This document shows, piece after piece, positions 5,432-7,298 of a stretch of 7,298 nucleotides of DNA. Within the stretch, counting starts at the first letter, position 1. Each line of letters starts with the position of its first letter. Made by a program: the position numbers and the translations under genes. The notes below the pieces were generated by a model. The model ran no database searches and had not been told where the DNA came from. It was given only the letters and a program-made list of their open reading frames with translations. The DNA lies in NCBI GenBank assembly GCA_029821215.1, contig JALGTV010000167.1, positions 1 to 7,298 of the forward strand. The letters run 5' to 3'. The stretch is from Candidatus Zipacnadia bacterium (GTDB taxonomy: Bacteria; Armatimonadota; Zipacnadia; Zipacnadales; Zipacnadaceae).

Positions 5432-6769
5432 ATGACCCCAACCGACCTCCTGATCAATCGGCAAATACAGCGGCTTAAAGACCTTGCCGTGCAGGTAGAA
5501 TCGGCCAGTCGCTTTCAGCGGGTCGGCACGGTCACTGAGGTCTCCGGTCTGGCTATTGTCGCTCAGGGGCCACCGGCTCAAATTGGTGAGGTCTGTACCT
5601 TGCAGCCACCTGACGGCGCACCTATTTCCGCCCAGGTAGTAGCCTTTCGCGACAAACACACCGTGTTGCTGCCCTTTGACTCACTGCGGGGCATTGAACC
5701 AGGCTGCCGAGTTGTAGCCAGCGGCGAGCCGCTGCAGATCGGGGTGGGGCCTCAGTTGCTGGGCCGCGTGGTAGACTGCTTTGGTCATCCGCTCGATGAG
5801 AAAGGGCCCCTCGCAACACAAATGCGTCGCCCACTTCACCACGCTCCTCCCCATCCCCTTCACCGCCGTCGGGTTACCGAGCCTTTGTGGGTCGGCGTCC
5901 GGGCCATAGACGGCCTGCTGACCTGCTGCGTGGGCCAGCGGCTGGGGATTTTCTCCGGAGCTGGCGTAGGTAAGAGCGTTCTGTTAGGGATGATTGCCCG
6001 CCACACCAGTGCCGATGTCAACATCATCGCCCTGGTAGGTGAGCGTGGCCGTGAGGTCCTTGACTTCCTCCAGCGTCACCTAAGTGACGGTCTGGAACGT
6101 TCGGTAGTGGTAGTGACCACCTCTGACCAACCCCCCCTGCTGCGCCTGCATGCTGGTCTGGCGGCCACTGCCATTGCCGAGTATTTCCGGGATCAGGGTG
6201 CTGATGTCCTGTTAATGATGGATTCACTGACCCGCCTGGCCCGGGCTCAGCGAGAGATAGGGCTGGCAGCCGGGGAGATGCCCACCACCGGCGGCTATCC
6301 TCCTTCCTTGCACGTCGTCCTGCCCCAGCTACTTGAACGCGCCGGCGCCACTCGGCAGGGCAGTATCACCGGCCTGTACGCCGTATTAGTGGAGCACGAC
6401 GATATGCAGGATCCCGTGGCCGACACCGTCAATGCCATCCTGGACGGGCGCATCGTGTTGTCTCGCCAGCTCGCCGAGTCTGGCCACTATCCCGCCATTG
6501 ATATCGCTGCCTCTGTTTCTCGGCTGATGAACGAGGTCGTCGGAAAGGACCACCGCCAGGCCGCTGCCCAGTTCAGAGCGCTGTTAGCTGCTTATAGCGA
6601 GGTCAAGGATTTGATAAATGTCGGCGCCTACACTCCTGGCAGTGACCCTGATGTTGACCGAGCCGTCTCCCTGTACGATGAAATGAAAGCCTTTCTCCGT
6701 CAAACTCCCGAAGAGTATGCTCCCCCCTCCCAGACCCAACAGTCGCTGGTGGAGTTGATGAACAAGTAG
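5432..6769 (+). CDS. fliI: Flagellum-type protein export ATPase FliI
   Basis: At 445 residues this is full length for FliI/SctN, the hexameric ATPase that unfolds and feeds substrates to the export gate. It has an N-terminal beta-barrel domain ~25-100, then the ATPase core: Walker A SGAGVGKS at 175-182 (K181, S182), catalytic glutamate E204 in LVGERGREV, Walker B VLLMMDSLTR (D264), and GEMPTTGGYPPS ~281-292. The DGRIVLSR segment at 338-345 probably carries the arginine finger. SGHYPAIDIAASVSRLM ~350-366 is a strongly flagellar FliI-like block. The C-terminal substrate/chaperone-binding domain runs from ~370. All key residues are present, so it should be active. The ATG follows the fliH stop by 16 bases, with AGG (5424-5426) 5 bases before it. 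The protein resembles flagellar FliI more than injectisome SctN, but that split needs a tree. F- and V-type beta subunits are excluded by the flagellar blocks and the neighbours. Confidence 0.97.
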   Translation: MTPTDLLINRQIQRLKDLAVQVESASRFQRVGTVTEVSGLAIVAQGPPAQIGEVCTLQPPDGAPISAQVVAFRDKHTVLLPFDSLRGIEPGCRVVASGEPLQIGVGPQLLGRVVDCFGHPLDEKGPLATQMRRPLHHAPPHPLHRRRVTEPLWVGVRAIDGLLTCCVGQRLGIFSGAGVGKSVLLGMIARHTSADVNIIALVGERGREVLDFLQRHLSDGLERSVVVVTTSDQPPLLRLHAGLAATAIAEYFRDQGADVLLMMDSLTRLARAQREIGLAAGEMPTTGGYPPSLHVVLPQLLERAGATRQGSITGLYAVLVEHDDMQDPVADTVNAILDGRIVLSRQLAESGHYPAIDIAASVSRLMNEVVGKDHRQAAAQFRALLAAYSEVKDLINVGAYTPGSDPDVDRAVSLYDEMKAFLRQTPEEYAPPSQTQQSLVELMNK

Positions 6770-6786
6770 TTCCCAATAAACAATCA

Positions 6787-7248
6787 ATGACCAATCGCTA
6801 CCAACGATTAGACAATGTTCTAAGCTACCGCCTCAGGTGCGAGCGACTCTACCAGCGGCGGGCAGCCATCTGTCGGCGCTGGCTGCAGGCTGTTCAGGGA
6901 CGGTTGCTCCAGTTGCGTCAAACAGTTGATCAGGTGCGAGTTAAACAGCCGCCTTCAGGGCAAGCTTACGCCCACTGGTATCAGGACCAGCAGTCTTATC
7001 TACGGGCCTTACACACCCAGATTGCCCGGCTCCAGCACCTGCGCATTAGGTTGCAGCACCGGCTGCAGCGCCGCCAATCTCAGCTAACAGTAGCTGCTCA
7101 GTACCGTCGCGCCACCGAAACCGCCCTGGCCCGCGTTGGTGGGGAGGTCACTCGCGACGCTACGCAGAATAAAGACAAGGAGTTTACTCAGTTGGTCCAG
7201 CTCAAATTTACCGACCAGAAGTCTGGTTCCGATGCTGCTATCACCTGA
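6787..7248 (+). CDS. fliJ: FliJ-like coiled-coil export chaperone/stalk protein
   Basis: This 153-residue protein is very rich in Arg, Gln and Leu and is predicted to be almost entirely two long antiparallel helices: ~8-54, then a short PPSG turn, then ~62-138. The start (YQRLDNVLSYRLRCERLYQRR) resembles the FliJ N-terminal pattern (FRLxxVLxYRxxxE), and the end (KEFTQLVQLKF) resembles the family's C-terminal D-E-(FAQ) helix tail. FliJ sits in the central pore of the FliI ring, resembling F-ATPase gamma, and links FliI to FlhA. Its length and position directly after fliI agree. It starts 17 bases after the fliI stop, and I find no clear Shine-Dalgarno before the ATG, so translation may depend on coupling. 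Sequence conservation in this family is low, so the name rests on context as much as on sequence. Confidence 0.82.
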   Translation: MTNRYQRLDNVLSYRLRCERLYQRRAAICRRWLQAVQGRLLQLRQTVDQVRVKQPPSGQAYAHWYQDQQSYLRALHTQIARLQHLRIRLQHRLQRRQSQLTVAAQYRRATETALARVGGEVTRDATQNKDKEFTQLVQLKFTDQKSGSDAAIT

Positions 7249-7254
7249 AGCCAA

Positions 7255-7298
7255 ATGTCAACCAGTCCACTTCCCCACCCCGGCGGAGCTAAGCGCTG
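7255..7298 (+). CDS. Possible start of the next operon gene (14 codons, runs off the window)
   Basis: An ATG at 7255, six bases after the fliJ stop, opens a frame (MSTSPLPHPGGAKR) that continues to the window edge. In many flagellar operons fliK, the hook-length control protein, follows fliJ, and FliK N-termini are often low-complexity and Ser/Pro-rich, as here. Fourteen residues are far too few to identify it. A weak TGAAG lies 5 bases before the start codon. Confidence 0.35.
   Translation, partial: MSTSPLPHPGGAKR

Noticed and set aside
5276..5659. 127-codon minus-strand frame across fliH and fliI
   Set aside because: It is antisense to two well-conserved genes and has no recognisable features.
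5432..6769. ATPase as F-type/V-type ATP synthase beta subunit or Rho
   Set aside because: The flagellar-type GHYPAIDIAASVSR block and the fliH/fliJ neighbours identify the FliI/SctN family.
1..7298. CRISPR arrays, tRNA/rRNA genes, insertion sequences or phage genes
   Set aside because: No regularly spaced repeats, clover-leaf patterns, transposase motifs or terminal repeats were seen.

Overview
The window is bacterial. It holds the last codons of an M42-type metalloaminopeptidase gene, a two-component signalling pair on the minus strand, and a plus-strand operon for a flagellar-type protein export system. GC content looks moderately above 50% by eye. I cannot name the organism. M42 peptidases, multi-PAS hybrid kinases and flagellar export genes fit many anaerobic or thermophilic lineages (for example Chloroflexi-like, Firmicutes-like or candidate phyla), and this is only a weak guess.

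Layout. Positions 1-142 (+) are the C-terminus of the M42 peptidase, convergent with what follows. Positions 210-2774 (-) encode an 854-residue soluble hybrid histidine kinase with the order receiver, coiled coil, PAS, PAS, HisKA, HATPase, receiver. After a 202-base gap, positions 2977-3384 (-) encode a single-domain CheY-like response regulator, transcribed ahead of the kinase. Positions 3385-3776 are a divergent control region. It has a near-consensus extended -10 sigma70-type promoter (TTGTCA-N17-TGATATAAT), a 14-base perfect palindrome, a smaller inverted repeat, a G/C-rich leader hairpin, and a possible small membrane-protein ORF that runs into the next gene. From 3777 to the window end run fliF-like, fliH, fliI, fliJ and a possible next gene start, tightly packed with overlaps or short gaps.

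The main discovery candidate is the first operon gene (3777-4826, 349 residues). It reads as a drastically reduced MS-ring protein FliF fused to part of the switch protein FliG. Its order is TM1, one ring-building domain (RBM2), a proline-rich linker, TM2, then a FliG middle-domain (ARM_M) module with an EHPQ-like motif (ERPQ). RBM1, the large RBM3/beta-collar region, the FliF C-terminal FliG-binding helices, FliG N-domain and the FliG torque domain are all absent. The neighbouring FliH, FliI and FliJ look intact, with FliI keeping all its ATPase motifs.

Working together, FliI with FliH and FliJ would form the ATPase that feeds substrates to an export gate sitting in a small ring built by the FliF-FliG fusion. 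FliM/FliN-like proteins could dock directly on the fused module. Because the torque domain is not in this gene, the machine may be a secretion system without rotation, or the missing pieces may be encoded elsewhere. The divergently transcribed response regulator and kinase are plausible but unproven regulators of this operon or of the machine.
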